Shown here: one piece after another, positions 46,630 through 58,769 of the stretch
Numbering within the stretch: position 1 is the first letter of the stretch
Layout: every line of letters starts with the position of its first letter
Source: Sipunculus nudus
Lineage: Eukaryota > Annelida > Sipuncula > Golfingiida > Sipunculidae
Direction: 5' to 3'
Assembly: GCA_026874595.1 (NCBI GenBank)
Contig: CM049306.1
Location: 54,468,019 to 54,532,018 of the forward strand
DNA length: 64,000 bases
Made by a program: the position numbers and the translations under genes
Notes under the pieces: model-generated
What the model saw: only the letters and a program-made list of their open reading frames with translations
Databases searched by the model: none
Told to the model about the DNA's origin: nothing

Positions 46630-47345
46630 GACACAGGCTTGGTTATGGCCTTAGAATGGAGTGACTTGGACAAAGTCTTGCCTCAGAATGCAGTGTTTAG
46701 TCTCACTTGGAATGTAGAGCCTCAGTCGAATCTCAGCCTGGGATGTAGTGACTCAGACTTAGTCTTGGCCTCAGAATGTAGTGACTACAACTTAGCCATG
46801 GCCTCAGAATGTAGTGACTCAGACTTCCTCAGAATGTAGCAAACTCAGTCCTGGCCTCGGAATGAAGTGACTCCAACTAAGCCTCAGACTCAGACTAAGT
46901 TTCAGCCTCAGAATGGAGTGACTCGCACAAAGTCTCTGCCTAAGAATGTAGTGACTCACACAAATGTAGCCTGAGAATGTAGTGACTCAGAATGAGTCTC
47001 AGCCCCAGAATGCAGTGATTAGCTCTCCCTTGGAATGTAGTGACTCAGTCTTGGCCTTGGAATGTAGTGACTATAACTAAGCCTAGGCCTCAGAATTAAG
47101 AGACTCAGTGTCCCTCAGCTTGTAGCAATCTCAGTCTTGGCCTTGATATGTAGTGACTCAGTCTCGGCCTCAGAATGTAGTGACTCAGACTCATTCTCAG
47201 CCTCAGAATGTAGTGACTCAGACTCATTCTCAGCCTCAGAATATAGTGTACTCAGACTCAGGCTTGGCCTTGGAATTTAGTGTCTCAGACTCAGCCTTTG
47301 GCATGGAATGCATCGGACGCATTCTTGGTGTCAGAGGTTGGTGAC
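46630..47345. repeat. Degenerate 33-bp minisatellite (AATGTAGTGACTCAGAC)
   Basis: Units of GCCTCAGAATGTAGTGACTC plus AGACTCATTCTCA (33 bp) are clean at 47165-47245 and increasingly diverged toward 46630. It lies just before the acceptor of exon 7. The ORFs through it are repeat artefacts. Confidence 0.85.
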
Positions 47346-47480
47346 ACAGCCACAACAGTGTTGTATTCTTTACTGAGTACACAACGTCTTGTATAATTGT
47401 ATTCAGTTTGAAGTACACATTTTATTGTTAAGGTTATATTTTTGTGTGAGAATAATTTAACAAATCCCTGAACTGAACAG

Positions 47481-47840
47481 AACCTGAGCCAGTTAGGGCA
47501 GCCCCAAGCAGAGGACCCGCCCGTCCAAGTAACAACATCAATCACGATGGTATAGCGTCAGCCAGGTCTGGTTTACGCTCTGTGAGCCCTCAAAAGAGAC
47601 CGCAGCCCCAACAGCTACAACTCCAGCAAGCTGAAGAACCACCTCACATCACTGAAGTTCGCAACAAACTCTTACAGTCAGGGATGTTTCCACATGCCAC
47701 CGCATCTTCAACCCCTTCTAGCAAACGCTCAAGCACGTCCAGTGAACAGGATTCTGGGAGTGGTACATTTAACAGAAGGCCATGGCAGCAACCGAAACCT
47801 AGCGAAAATCTTATGCCTTCACAGTCTCCAATGTCCCAAG
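47481..47840 (+). CDS. SH2 adaptor exon 7, Ser/Pro/Gln-rich linker
   Basis: The 360-nt exon lies between CCTGAACTGAACAG and GTAAAAG, phase 1 on both sides, and is fully open. It encodes a low-complexity, basic, disordered linker: SARSGLRSVSPQKRPQPQQ, a short helix-like stretch ITEVRNKLLQSGMFP, then a serine-rich run SSTPSSKRSSTSSEQDS and RRPWQQPKPSENL. The ITEVRNKLLQSG segment may be a short binding helix. Linkers of this kind separate the phosphotyrosine region from the SH2 domain in the family. The acceptor is weak in pyrimidines, but the phase is right. Confidence 0.82.
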
Positions 47841-50397
47841 GTAAAAGATTGTGGTATATAATTCTACAAGCCATGGGTGCATTTGGAGCCTGCTAACATT
47901 GCATGATGGGATATCACTATATCAGCTTTCCACGGTGTCAGTGGTCTGCATGTGCTTATACACTGACACAGTTAACAAAATAATATAATTAATATCTTAA
48001 AGGCCAATCTTGACGGATAGAAGTAGTATTTCCTTAAGGTGCCTTACATTTACATAAAAACATATATAAGAAGATGTTAAAATGTCATAAAAAATATTTA
48101 CACAGGTATTTTTAATTTCATCTCAATTATTTTGAGGGATATCAGACCACAAGTATTGTGGAAATTTTATTATTAGAAATTCATCTTTGGTTATCTTAAA
48201 ATTTGTCACTATTTTCATTGTAACTAGACTTTAATGCTGAAGTGATCCAGAAGTGGAATAATCATTCAGATTAATTCAATAAAATGACAGAGAAATGCTA
48301 AGTGCAATAAATATTGATTTTGGGGAGGATAAGTTTGATAATATTGATTATAGAAACAAGCTAAAGGAATCTTGATAATCTTTAACTAGCATTCAAAATA
48401 ACACAAAAAATTCTTTTATGATATTTTAATTTTATGTTATATGTATCATTGATCCAGTGATATATTATGATATATATTAGTAATTTACTTGATTTACTCA
48501 ATTTAAAATTTACTTGATCTAATATCCTAAATGAATTTACCTCAGATGATTCATGATGAATACAACTGTAAATGAAAATTCAAATTAAGAACACAAAATG
48601 CAGTTGTGTTCTTTGCTTGAGTGGCTTCACATAGTTTTGCACGGCTTGCTCTTTCTCTGGCTTATGGTCAATGGGTTCAAAATGATAAATATTGGCTGGT
48701 GAACTGAAATTTCATAAAACATGTTTACCATCGAGCAAAATTTAATGCATTAATCATCAGACGTACACTATTTCTGTTGTAAGATGTCATGTTGTGCCTT
48801 TCGGCCACCACTTTAAATGTCGTTTGAATCATTTAAGTGAACATTAGATTAACAAACAATATTTCTCAGACATAAGAGACCAGATTTGAAGGCTAATGAG
48901 AACATATGGGCTACAGCTTAATTTTGCATTATTGTAAAACTTTAGAAAATTTGGACATCAGATAAATTGGGTTATTTTTGTGGTAATTCAGTCATTTTCT
49001 TACTTGAATAACAAATGTTTTTGTTAATCTTTATGGAATTAATTATATTTTGAAAGTATTTGATAGAGTTTGTTTGTAAAAAGTTCTTCTGTGAAGTTAA
49101 TATACCAGTAATACTTTTGTTTAAGTATTATCCTCAAGTTGACCCTTTTACTATTTTCATCACAGCCTGATTAGCTTTGTAAAAACATACAGGATTACTC
49201 TACATGTTTTTGAGCTACTGTTTCTTGGACTTTCATCTGAGCTTTCCTATACTATGTCATCATGTTCCTATTATTGTGTACCAACAAAATTGCTTAAAAG
49301 CTGTGTTTATACAGTTAATGATATGGATACAGCTATTGAATTTTCAAGTTAAATAAATGTAACTAGAGTTTTCATATAAAAAAAATCATGTCATATAAAT
49401 ACAGTTATTAGAGTACCTGTATTCACCCTTTTCAGTAATTTTGGAAAAATGGACCAATGGACAGAAACCAACTGCTAAAATATTGTGATAGAAAGAAGCA
49501 AATTAATGCTTTCAGATTCAAGGGGGAAATGGAACAAACTTAATCCCTTCTTTTATATATTTGGCTACTCAGTATCTACTATAATTCTGTATGAGCTTAA
49601 TTTAGTGAAATTTTGTCACAGGAAATGCCATTAGAAAATTGCTTAATTTTTAGGCATATTGGTTAAATTTTAAGGGCACATTGGCTTTCTTCTCATGAAA
49701 CTGGATATCATTAAGAATGCTATGTTATTACCTGAATCAACAGTAAGTATTTTGTTTGCAGTCCCATTATCAATACTCTCACCTTTGATTTTGTTTACAC
49801 AGTATCTGATAAAACACAAGCAGATGCCAGTTTTGAAAGTTTACTGTATCCATATCTATACATATCAGTGTGGACATAAACTCACACAAAGGCTTCAATT
49901 CCATTATCATTACTGCAGTAGAGTGACATTTATCCACACATCGTTTATCCGATATTAAAAACTGAGAACCATAATTTTTATCCTTTATCCGTCATCTGAA
50001 ACAATGAAAAAAATTTTAAGGTTTGTTAAAGAAAAAAAATTCAAGCAAATGTATGGAGATCATCAGGGATAAGTATACAAAATATATTTTCTTGGACAAA
50101 GAAGCAATATTTTCAATGTATTTTATATCATACATTAAATTGATGGAAACCTTCACAAAATGTTGTTGTCAAGGTATATTTTAGTCTGTCAGTATCTGAT
50201 TATGTGCTGTATTTGACTGTTCATGGTGAATCCTGCGAAATCCAAACAATCTTTTCTCCGAACAAAAACCCTGTCTCTTGGATAAACAAAGCTCTACTGT
50301 ATTAATATGAATTACTGTGATGTTGACTTTTGCATGGTTGCATGGTTTCTATGTTTGCATGCTGATTGTCGTATGTTAACTTTCCTCCTCCAAATAG
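47841..50397. other. Intron, nothing recognised
   Basis: AT-rich intronic sequence between exons 7 and 8 with no repeat structure or exon I can support. Confidence 0.5.
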
Positions 50398-50439
50398 ATG
50401 ACGTTCCAGCACATCCCGCTCCTACACCAGTACCTGAGC
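50398..50439 (+). CDS. SH2 adaptor exon 8, short proline-rich
   Basis: The 42-nt exon lies between TTTCCTCCTCCAAATAG and GTAAGT, phase 1 to 1, encoding DVPAHPAPTPVPE. Both splice sites are good matches to consensus. It adds prolines to the linker ahead of the SH2 domain. Being symmetric, it could be skipped without frame change. Confidence 0.75.
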
Positions 50440-50837
50440 GTAAGTATAGATAATACAAGAACATTCACAGAAATTCAGCATCAAGTTTACCCTTGTAGGG
50501 GCAGACACCCTTAGGTTACATACTTCAACTTATTTGTAAAATCACCTTTCTTGTAACAACATTAAATGCAGAGGTGGAAATTTGTTTTCTCCCAGAGTGC
50601 CACATGGAACATACTAAAGGTCTCTGGCCGACTCAACTATATTTCTCTTATTTAGTTGTTATCACCTTTCTTGTTCCTACTTAACTCCCAATTAACATTA
50701 TGAATCATTTAGATGGAAAAATCTGAGAGATTCAGTTCCAACTTAAAGACTAGTTGGCACTGATGTACAGTTGTGATATTTCTGTAAGCAAAATGAATCA
50801 TTTCAAAGCACACCTTATGAATTTTTTTTTTAACCAG

Positions 50838-50956
50838 CGAGATTAAAGAAGCCGCTGCCACAGCCTGTAGTTCCGCAGCCCCCGCAGATGGAGCCAGAGC
50901 CAGCTCCTCGAACAGTTCCTGTTCCACCACAGGAATCAGTCGATCCAGATCCTGAG
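50838..50956 (+). CDS. SH2 adaptor exon 9, proline-rich
   Basis: The 119-nt exon lies between TTTTTTTTTAACCAG and GTCAGT. It enters with two bases and leaves in phase 0. It encodes RLKKPLPQPVVPQPPQME, then PEPAPRTVPVPPQES and VDPDPE. KKPLPQP and RTVPVPPQ resemble SH3 ligands of the basic-PxxP kind. The donor is GAG|GTCAGT, the same junction that is repeated dozens of times in the array at 40855-43364, so this non-canonical donor appears functional in the same gene. Confidence 0.82.
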
Positions 50957-51312
50957 GTCAGTTGGTACAGTACTGCTGTTGTTTTTATCAAATCTACATC
51001 ACAATAAAACAGCACACATAAATTATAAGATTTCTTAGAAAAAAAAAATCAAAATGCCTTGCCTAATGTACTCCCCTGTAAATAATTATATTGTCCTACC
51101 TGATTTGACGTGCACTGTGAGAAAAACTTTGCAAGCAAATTGAGATTTCTCCCAGAATGAAATACACAATCTGATATTTACCTGATAAGCCCTTAGCTAC
51201 AAATGAAGAATATTATATATATATGCATCTTGTTGTAAAATATGTACCACAGAAATTAATGCCTTGGTAAACAGCAGCCATATTAGGTGAACATGTATAT
51301 TTTTTACCACAG

Positions 51313-51342
51313 GATATGGATGGTCACCTAGATTACATCTAA
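51313..51342 (+). CDS. Candidate alternative terminal exon (SH2-less isoform)
   Basis: A strong acceptor (TATATTTTTTACCACAG) at 51312 opens, in the phase-0 frame required after exon 9, a nonapeptide DMDGHLDYI followed by TAA. If used, the protein would end shortly after the proline-rich region without an SH2 domain and with a tyrosine near its C-terminus. No clear AATAAA follows within a few hundred bases, so it might instead be a poison exon or a chance match. Confidence 0.3.
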   Translation, partial: DMDGHLDYI

Positions 51343-52017
51343 AAAAATAATTTTTATTAGTAAATTAGTAAATTAGATTTAGAATTAAGTGTAATTTTCT
51401 TTCAGATATTTATTGTTTTGTAAATTTAAAAAAATATATTTAAAAAAACTAGATACATCTGTGTGTATAATGTGATGTTACCTTACCTAACTTGCTCTAA
51501 ATGTTAATGCAGTTTAGAATTGTGAATCAACTGAAATATTCAGATATACATGATATATTATAAATACATAGTAACATTTATAAACTTGAAAAAAAATTGA
51601 TATGATAAAAAAAGAGGATGATCATGTCTCAGTTGAATCAGAATTAAATTGATTTGCTTTGCTTTTTCTATCTCTCTCTCTGTTTTTAAATATTCAATAA
51701 TTAATAATTAACTTTTTTTTACTGTTAACACTGTTGAATTAAATTTTATATCATGTACCTATATATGCAAGGGTGTTGTTTCTCCCACAATATCCCCCCT
51801 GCAATTGAGTCCTTGCACTTGAGTGCTGGGGACAGTAGTTTTATTGCAACTGCATAAAATTAAAAAAAAAATAATATATATACAGAGGTACAGAGTGTTA
51901 AACTCCCATCATTATCCCCCCCCCCCACACACACACACACTCTCTGGTGTAAAAGCCCAGCAGACTTTACCTTACTAAGTACATCTGTATATTTCCTTTC
52001 TGTTTTTTACTACATAA

Positions 52018-52291
52018 CAGGGGCTTACACAGATAATATTGGTGTCAACTATGCTTGGTGTACCACTCCTGCGGGTCCTGGGTGTGTTTTATCCCCATTG
52101 CTGGGTCATAACACTGCGGAACCCCTTAAAGGCACATTCGTTTGTTAGTGAAACACAACTGTTTGGCACATTCTCCCCTCTTAGCATGTAAAGTGCTCAC
52201 TGGGGGGGGGGGGGGGATGCAACCATGAGAAACCTCCCCTTGTTTGAGTAACAAACTTACAGTCTTCCGGCAGTGCCCTATCCGTAGCCGA
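52018..52291 (-). mobile_element. tRNA-derived SINE (copy 2, reverse)
   Basis: Read on the minus strand, this segment aligns along its length with the SINE at 25214-25565: GTGCCTTT--GGGTTCC, GTGTTATGACC, CAATGGGGAT and CCAGGACCCGCAGGAGTGG are shared. The head (GTCGGCTACGGATAGGGCAC) is more diverged, and a C-run of about 14 replaces the CCCCCACCC of copy 1. It lies in the intron before the first SH2 exon. Confidence 0.75.
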
Positions 52292-52418
52292 CTGTTCCTT
52301 AGGTGTTACCCTAACAGGCTAATCCTCTATATAATTTCATTGGTATCCATTCAAATCCTTGTTAGTAAAGTGGCTAACAGACAAACATATCAAACAATGG
52401 AGGTAAAACAATGATTGT

Positions 52419-52610
52419 CCAGGAAGGGATCCAGGATTTTGGAAAGGGGACGGTCTTACCCAGGAAGACTAAAAGAAAACCTTAAAAGAGGTCCTCAGGT
52501 CCGGAAAGGAGGGGGTCGAAGTCGCAAAATTTGGTTTGAAGTCCTTAAACAAACGTTTTGGCTCAAAAAGGAGGGATCTGGATCCCCCCCCCCCCCCGGA
52601 TCACCACTGT
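52419..52610. mobile_element. MITE, GGATCCAGGAT family (copy 1)
   Basis: It starts CAGGAAGGGATCCAGGAT and ends near CCGGATCACCACTG, a degenerate inverted match. Body words (GGTCCT, GGAGGGGGTC, TTGGTTTGAAG, poly-C before the end) are shared with 60222-60438. Ends of the form CAGGGGCGGATCCAG are typical of hAT MITEs. Confidence 0.6.
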
Positions 52611-52661
52611 TGTCATATTTTAAAGTACCCAATTGATTATCCCTTTTATTTATTTTCATAG

Positions 52662-52739
52662 GACATAGAGCAACAGCCATGGTTTTCAAGCACTATTGGA
52701 AGAAGAGTCAGTGAGGCAAAGTTAATAGAAATAGCACAG
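52662..52739 (+). CDS. SH2 adaptor exon 10, SH2 domain start
   Basis: The 78-nt exon lies between TTTATTTATTTTCATAG and GTGAGTG, phase 0 throughout. It encodes QQPWFSSTIGRRVSEAKLIE, the first strand and helix of an SH2 domain: the W(F/Y) start, then alpha-A with the conserved xxAExxL pattern. In SLP-76 and BLNK the same W(F/Y) opens the domain. The exon follows a MITE (52419-52610) and a SINE (52018-52291) in the same intron. Confidence 0.9.
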
Positions 52740-53129
52740 GTGAGTGATGGCATTGTATGATATACGACATGTGCAATTACAACGATAAACATAACAGGCA
52801 TGCTTTCTTATACTGCATGTTATCTGAAGTGTCACTTTAACTTTAGTTTTAGCTGTTTCTTATTATACAAAATTCAGAGATTTAGATCATGCATTATTTT
52901 TTCAGTTTCTTCTAAATTCATTTGTATAACATTTATTAATGAATTAAAATTTGATTGTTTTACTTTCAAACCATTCTTTGACCATTAAATCTCATATGCC
53001 CTTGATAAAAACCTGAATAGCATCACAGTTAATATCTTAAAAATATTGAAACAATAGTAATTGTGTAGAACACTATTGTGTATAATCAAATTTCACTCAA
53101 TCTGGTGTTTGTTTCTTTTTTTTTTGCAG

Positions 53130-53282
53130 GATGGGGCATTTGTAGTACGACCAAGTCAAAAAGGTGGCAGCACCAATCCCTATAGCCTGTGTGTGTTCTA
53201 CAAAGGACGATGCTGGAACTTGCATATTGGCCTCAGGTCTTCTGGAAACTTTGCTCTGGGCACAGCAAAACCTGGAGAAAAG
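53130..53282 (+). CDS. SH2 adaptor exon 11, SH2 core with FVVR
   Basis: The 153-nt exon lies between TTTTTTTTTTGCAG and GTATGT, phase 0. It encodes DGAFVVRPSQKGGSTNPYSL followed by CVFYKGRCWNLHIG and NFALGTAKPGEK. FVVRPS is the SH2 FLVRxS motif; its arginine (codon 53148-53150) is the phosphotyrosine-binding residue. The GGSTNPYxL segment, with NP-Y before strand C, is characteristic of the SLP-76/BLNK/CLNK SH2 domain rather than of Src- or Grb2-type domains. The domain appears intact. Confidence 0.93.
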
Positions 53283-53482
53283 GTATGTATCAACATGTGA
53301 AATTTGTTTTTGGTTCATAACATTATAAAGCATTTTGTCAACAGATTAAATATACATAAAGTGATGTACATGTATTTTTTAACTTTATTCTAAACAAAAT
53401 GATGCTTATATTCAATAATGATTAATGAATTAGAAAAAGTTCTTCAGTTTATCAAGTTAAACTTCTCCTTTGTTATCAGTGT

Positions 53483-53486
53483 ATAT

Positions 53487-53522
<36 letters not shown>
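53483..53522. repeat. (TA)n microsatellite
   Basis: Interrupted TA run in the intron between SH2 exons 11 and 12. Confidence 0.9.
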
Positions 53523-53523
<1 letters not shown>

Positions 53524-53526
53524 CAT

Positions 53527-53775
53527 ATTCGAGGCCCATATTAAAATTTTGAATTGGGACGGCCCAGATCAAAATTCTAATCTGACTAGACCAGCCCAGA
53601 TTAAAATTTTGATCTGGGCCAGTCGAGATTAAAATCCAGTGGTGAAGACTTCAGGATTTAAATCTGGTCTTGACTGATTTTAAACTGGGCCAGCCGAGAT
53701 TAGAATTTTAATCTTGGCCGGTCAAGTTTACAATCCTGTGGTGGACTCAGGATTTTAAACTGGTCCTCGACATAT
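53527..53775. repeat. Palindromic repeat (GGCC-AG-C-GA-GATTAAAATTTTAATC)
   Basis: Several units combine GATTAAAATTTTGATCTGGG- or GATTAGAATTTTAATCTTGG-type palindromes with CCAG(C/T)C(C/G)A spacers; AATCCTGTGGTG and AATCCAGTGGTG recur. It can fold into a series of hairpins. It lies between two SH2 exons. Confidence 0.65.
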
Positions 53776-54304
53776 ACGGTATATATATTAGTTGTAGGAA
53801 TCAGTTCTAAAATCATAATCGTTGATTGAAAAATAAAAACTACTTATGATCAATTAATCATACTTTTACATTAGTACTTTCTTTATTACCTTGGTTTATG
53901 TTGTACACTAGTAACTAAAATATTGACCCCAGTATATAGACTGACATGGACATCGGTGTTCATTATGAAACCAACTATCCACCTGCATCCAAGCTCAACT
54001 TGCCGCTGAACTATTGTTTGCTGTGCAAGGTTCCATTTTCATACTGTTTGTTATTTATATTTTTTAATGCATATCTCTGACAGGATTTGGTTCTTTGCAT
54101 GTACATACATGATCTTTTTTAATTGATTATGCTAAAATGCTGTCATAAATCGATTTGGATAGAAAATGACCTATCATCAATTGATCAATTAATCTGCACA
54201 CCATTAATATATATATACATACATATATAAGTAATAAGTGATATAGCCATGTTAGTCTGTAGTTGAAGCAAAAGTTGAGATAAACAATGATGCGTCACTG
54301 TTTA

Positions 54305-54426
<122 letters not shown>

Positions 54427-55170
54427 TCTTTATGCCTCAATTTATTTGAATCTTCCTACTAGCAAGTTACTCCCTGCTAAGCTGCCAGCTGCTAACTTGC
54501 TTCATTGAGCAACTCTGGCATCTATATCATGAATAATGAACATGATATTTGTTCAAACATATTATTCACAAACACTTTACACTCACCCCCTGAAAAACAT
54601 CTCTTCCCATATTTAGATCCAATGTTTAGCATTGCTAGAGGGACAAAACTTATAAAATCTTGTAAGCAGATCCCATTGTATATGCTCTTGTTCAGTTGGC
54701 GTCTGAACAGCATATAGTGAACATTTGGTTTATTAGATTTGATGGGTAGTTGTAATTTTTGCCTGAAAGTGTGCAGGCATGTTCATTATTCATAAAACAG
54801 ACACCAGACTGGTTGAATGAAGCAAGGTATCTGCTATTTTAGTGGCAAGATCCTCAATGGTAGGAAGATGATTTATGTGTACAGGTAGCTATTGATACCA
54901 GGGTTGGGGCCATGAACAAGCAGTGATACTTAGGTATAGGTACAGATACTTGTCAGATGCTCACGTACAGGTCCAGGTACAGGATCTTCATAATGTACCT
55001 GAGTACAGGTATGGGTACTTTTAAAAGGGCCTGGATACAGACACAGATAAATTTAGCTCAATTCAAGTAAAATTTCATTTACTAATAAATAATTGCATAA
55101 CTTTCAATATAGAACTCTACTTACTTCTTATGACATACAGGTACAGGTTCCAGTATACACAAGTATACAC

Positions 55171-55201
<31 letters not shown>

Positions 55202-55272
55202 GCTGTATGTGTCTCAGGTAGGAATATCACAGAGCATCAGAGTCTGAAGGTTTTTGTTTACTTATTTTCCAG

Positions 55273-55380
55273 ACTTTTGCTACAGTTTTTGATATGATTG
55301 AGCACCACTTTGAAAATCCAATACTTCTGCAAGGCAAGGATGGGGGCAGCACCTGTCTAACTACATATCCAAGCATGTGA
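55273..55380 (+). CDS. SH2 adaptor terminal exon, SH2 C-terminus
   Basis: Acceptor TTTACTTATTTTCCAG is followed by 35 codons and TGA. The peptide TFATVFDMIEHHFENPILLQ, then GKDGGSTCLTTYPSM, is the last strand and alpha-B helix of the SH2 domain plus a short tail. The pattern F-xx-V-x-D-(M/I)-I-x-x-F and the I-L-L-x-G-K-D-x-G-S end match the SLP-76/BLNK group closely. The protein ends right after the domain, as in vertebrate members. Confidence 0.9.
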   Translation, partial: TFATVFDMIEHHFENPILLQGKDGGSTCLTTYPSM

Positions 55381-57900
55381 CCTGAAGGTCAAAAGTCAAC
55401 CTCATATTATGTCATTTCACCTTTGGAAAAATAATATAAACTGAATATCAGTTTTTGTTTGTTAGTTCAGCTTTGCTTTGAGGAATCAAGGGATCAAACC
55501 AATATTTGCAATGCAGCTGATGTTTGTTTTTGTTTGTTTTTTTGTAAAAGACTTTATCTTATTATTTTATTTTTTAAAAAGGATATAAAAAAACTTGGAT
55601 TTTAATTGTCCTTATTATTATTTATATAAATCATTAAAGGACAGACTGTCTATGTACACTAAAGATTGTGTTAAACCATTATCTGTTAAACCATCTTTGA
55701 AAAGACAAAATGTCAACCTGTATGTAAATTTTATTAATAAATTCTATTTTGATTTGAAAATGTCTGTGTTATATTGCTCAAATATCAGCAAACTGATTAC
55801 TTTTTGTTAAAGCTTTGTCAGCAAGATTACCCACAAAGGTGTAATGGGTGAAAAACAGTAAATTACACAATATTAGGCTTATAATACTTAAGACTTAGGA
55901 TGGTAATATTGAAGATTATCACCAAACATGCTACTGTCAGTATTATCAAAAGTGTAGAGATTGTTGTTTTATTTTGTCCTCTTTGCTGTTTTGTTTTTAT
56001 TTTGTTCTCTTTGTCTTTGTACGCCACTTTTAGAAATAATTGTGGTTTTTGTAATACCTTTTAAATATACATATATTAGAAACAACTATAGTCTATAGCT
56101 TTGTCTTACTCTTATGTGCCATAATAAAATAATCATTTTATTTATAATGATGGATCGATACAGATTTTGTGATCATATATATGTGGCAGCTTTCATACTT
56201 TCCATGTTTAGTCATGTAAATGAAATGTTTAACATTCCCCTTCTATTCAACTACCTGGTTTGCAGTATACATAATATGAGCATGGACTGGGAATGGTTAA
56301 AGCAGCTAGACAAAAAGGGTGATTTTAAACAATTAAAGCTTAGTTTATCTGGACCAGATTGATGATGGTGGTCAATGTTAATTTTATTGATGGAACGCTA
56401 AGAGGATTGTTATGATATAAAGGGTTCATAAAGCTCTCTTCTTTTACAAGAACTGTGATGTATAAATCATAACCCCATATGAAGATAAACCATGATAGTA
56501 TGTCTTATGATACAGTCATCTTTTGTAATTTTTTCTTAACACCTGTGAACCAATTGAATGTAGGTGATGTATTCATCTATGTTTATTTTATCTTTGTAAT
56601 TCTTTTTGTCTGTTAGTCTGTATGTTTGTCTGTGTATTTGTTTGTCTCTTTTTTCACTTACAAGATGCATCTAAAGTTATTAATAAGGTTTACCTAAATG
56701 TTTGTAGAGCTTTTTTTTCAGAACTAGAACACTTGTTCTGTATATTTTCTTCAAGCAAAAATGGCTGCAAGTATTGACATCTGTATGAGGGATTTGGTAC
56801 TAAAAGATTTGTCTTAATAAAAAAATGATAAATAGTTTTCAACTTTGAGCAGCAAATGTTGTTATATCATGTAAAATTGCAAAATTTTTCTTTGGCTGTA
56901 GAGCTGTGTGACTTTTTGTGTACTTTATGTAATTGTCAAAATATATTATTGGCAGATACAAATGTGTTGTTTTAAACTGCCAGTATTTATGTCCATGACA
57001 CATTTTTTTTTCTTTGCTTCAATTTTCTGCCTTCTGCTGAGTGTATCACGGGACTTTTCACAGCGGTCAAATTCTCTGATTCTTTTTAGAAATTTAGAAT
57101 TTTGCATTCCAACACTTTGTTTCATTTCAGTGTTGACACAGGGGCTTTCACAGTGTATGTATTATATATTATGTGTTGATGCATCACTTGTCAAGCTGGA
57201 AAATGTAAATGGTTAATCAGATCAACATTGACAACATGGACATGTGTATGTATTATCTCAGGCAAAATAAGGTATGCAGGAAATTCCATTAATATCACCA
57301 TTATGGAATATAACAACAGAGAGGTTGGGTTCTTTTACATACATGGTATGAAGCACCAAAAACACCCACTTAATCTCAAATTTTAGGTAGAAAACTGGCA
57401 TCATTAACAATACTAGTTATTTAAATGATTTAAGTAATACATAAATTTGCAGAATTTAAAAAAAATTAACACTTTTTCCAGTGCTAAGCTTGATAGCAAC
57501 TGGCACACCAGGTGGTAACATTATAGGTAATTTAATTGACTGCAGTGTTTGCTGTTGAACCAGAAGCGCTCTTTTACCTTAGTTCATATAATGATAATGC
57601 AATACTGTTTAAGTATATTCAAGTGATGACCTGTCATCTGATGGTACCAATTTTTTCTGCTTATAAATTGAAGTTAAGTTGGTGTTTGCCACCAGTACCC
57701 AAAACACTGGTGTTTTCAGGTGAGCAGATCTGTTAAGTTTCATGATTATTTGTATGAAGAAAATTGTGATTCAGAGGAAAGGTCACCAAAGTTAAAAAGA
57801 CTTGCTGGTTGTGGTAGATAAATTTTCATATAAATGAAACAAAGATTGTGTAGTTTGTTAATTTTATATTTGATACTTTTTTAAATAAATGTATTAGAAT
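55381..57900 (+). other. 3'UTR of the SH2 adaptor gene (3' end uncertain)
   Basis: Sequence after the stop is T-rich and without a convincing coding frame. Possible AATAAA poly(A) signals are at 55736-55741, 56123-56128, 56816-56821 and 57884-57889. Several mRNA 3' ends are therefore plausible. ORFs here (up to about 100 codons) lack coding character. The (TA)n tract at about 57955-57995 lies just beyond the last signal. Confidence 0.5.
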
Positions 57901-57943
57901 ATTTTTGTACTTTCACCATCGTCAGTCATAATTATATGCGGTT

Positions 57944-57952
<9 letters not shown>

Positions 57953-57996
<44 letters not shown>
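57953..57996. repeat. (TG/TA)n microsatellite
   Basis: GTGTGTGTATATAT run just beyond the last likely poly(A) signal of the adaptor gene. Confidence 0.9.
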
Positions 57997-58000
<4 letters not shown>

Positions 58001-58433
58001 ATCATTTCCATTTTTATCATGGATTTGGTTGCTTAAGCTTTATATACCATAGTGGTATATGGATAGATTTCTGAATGATCCTTAATTATATTAATTTGAA
58101 TGACCATTTGAGTTGTATATTATTTGAGAATTGTCTATAGTACATTCTTTATAATATAATTCCTATCTCATTTGAATATAATTAGTATGATAATTGAAGA
58201 AATAATTTATATAATTTGACACATTCCACTTTTGTCAAAGTCAAGTATTTCTTTCAACTTAATTTTTCCTAATGATATATTTCACATTTAAAATACTCTC
58301 ACATTCATTTAGTCATTCACATTTTTACCTGGTATGAAGTGTTTTGATATTTGTGTGGTTATACCACGCAAAGCAATGTTCTGTCTTTTACTTTTGTCGT
58401 ACAACTGTTTCAGGTGCTGGACAATAGTTTATG

Positions 58434-58563
58434 CATGGGCGGGTCTAAAGGAAAGGGGGATACGTCGGGCCTCATTTACCGTGATTGCTATCAAGAGTAT
58501 TATTTCTGGACACAAATAATTATGACCTCCCACACCCCCGTCCTGGTTCTGGACCGCCCCTGT
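58434..58563. mobile_element. Short MITE with GGGCGG ends
   Basis: The left end CATGGGCGGGTCTAAAGG and the right end, inverted, CAGGGGCGGTCCAGAACC match at most positions; GGGGGATACG/CCCCCGTCC follow inside. At about 130 bp it is a minimal member of the CAGGGGCGG-ended group. No target duplication was found. Confidence 0.5.
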
Positions 58564-58769
58564 TATAAACTTTTGAGGTTGTCAGGATCACTACAGGGAT
58601 GTATATATTAATTAATTAAATAATTAATGATAACATTCCAGGGTGATGGTATATAAATTGATGCATATTTTTTCATGTGTACAGTAAAAGCTTATGTGAT
58701 ATAATTCTGTTGTTGCTTATTCTTACCTAAGCTGCCTGTGGGTATATTTGCTGAATTATTGGAATTTTA

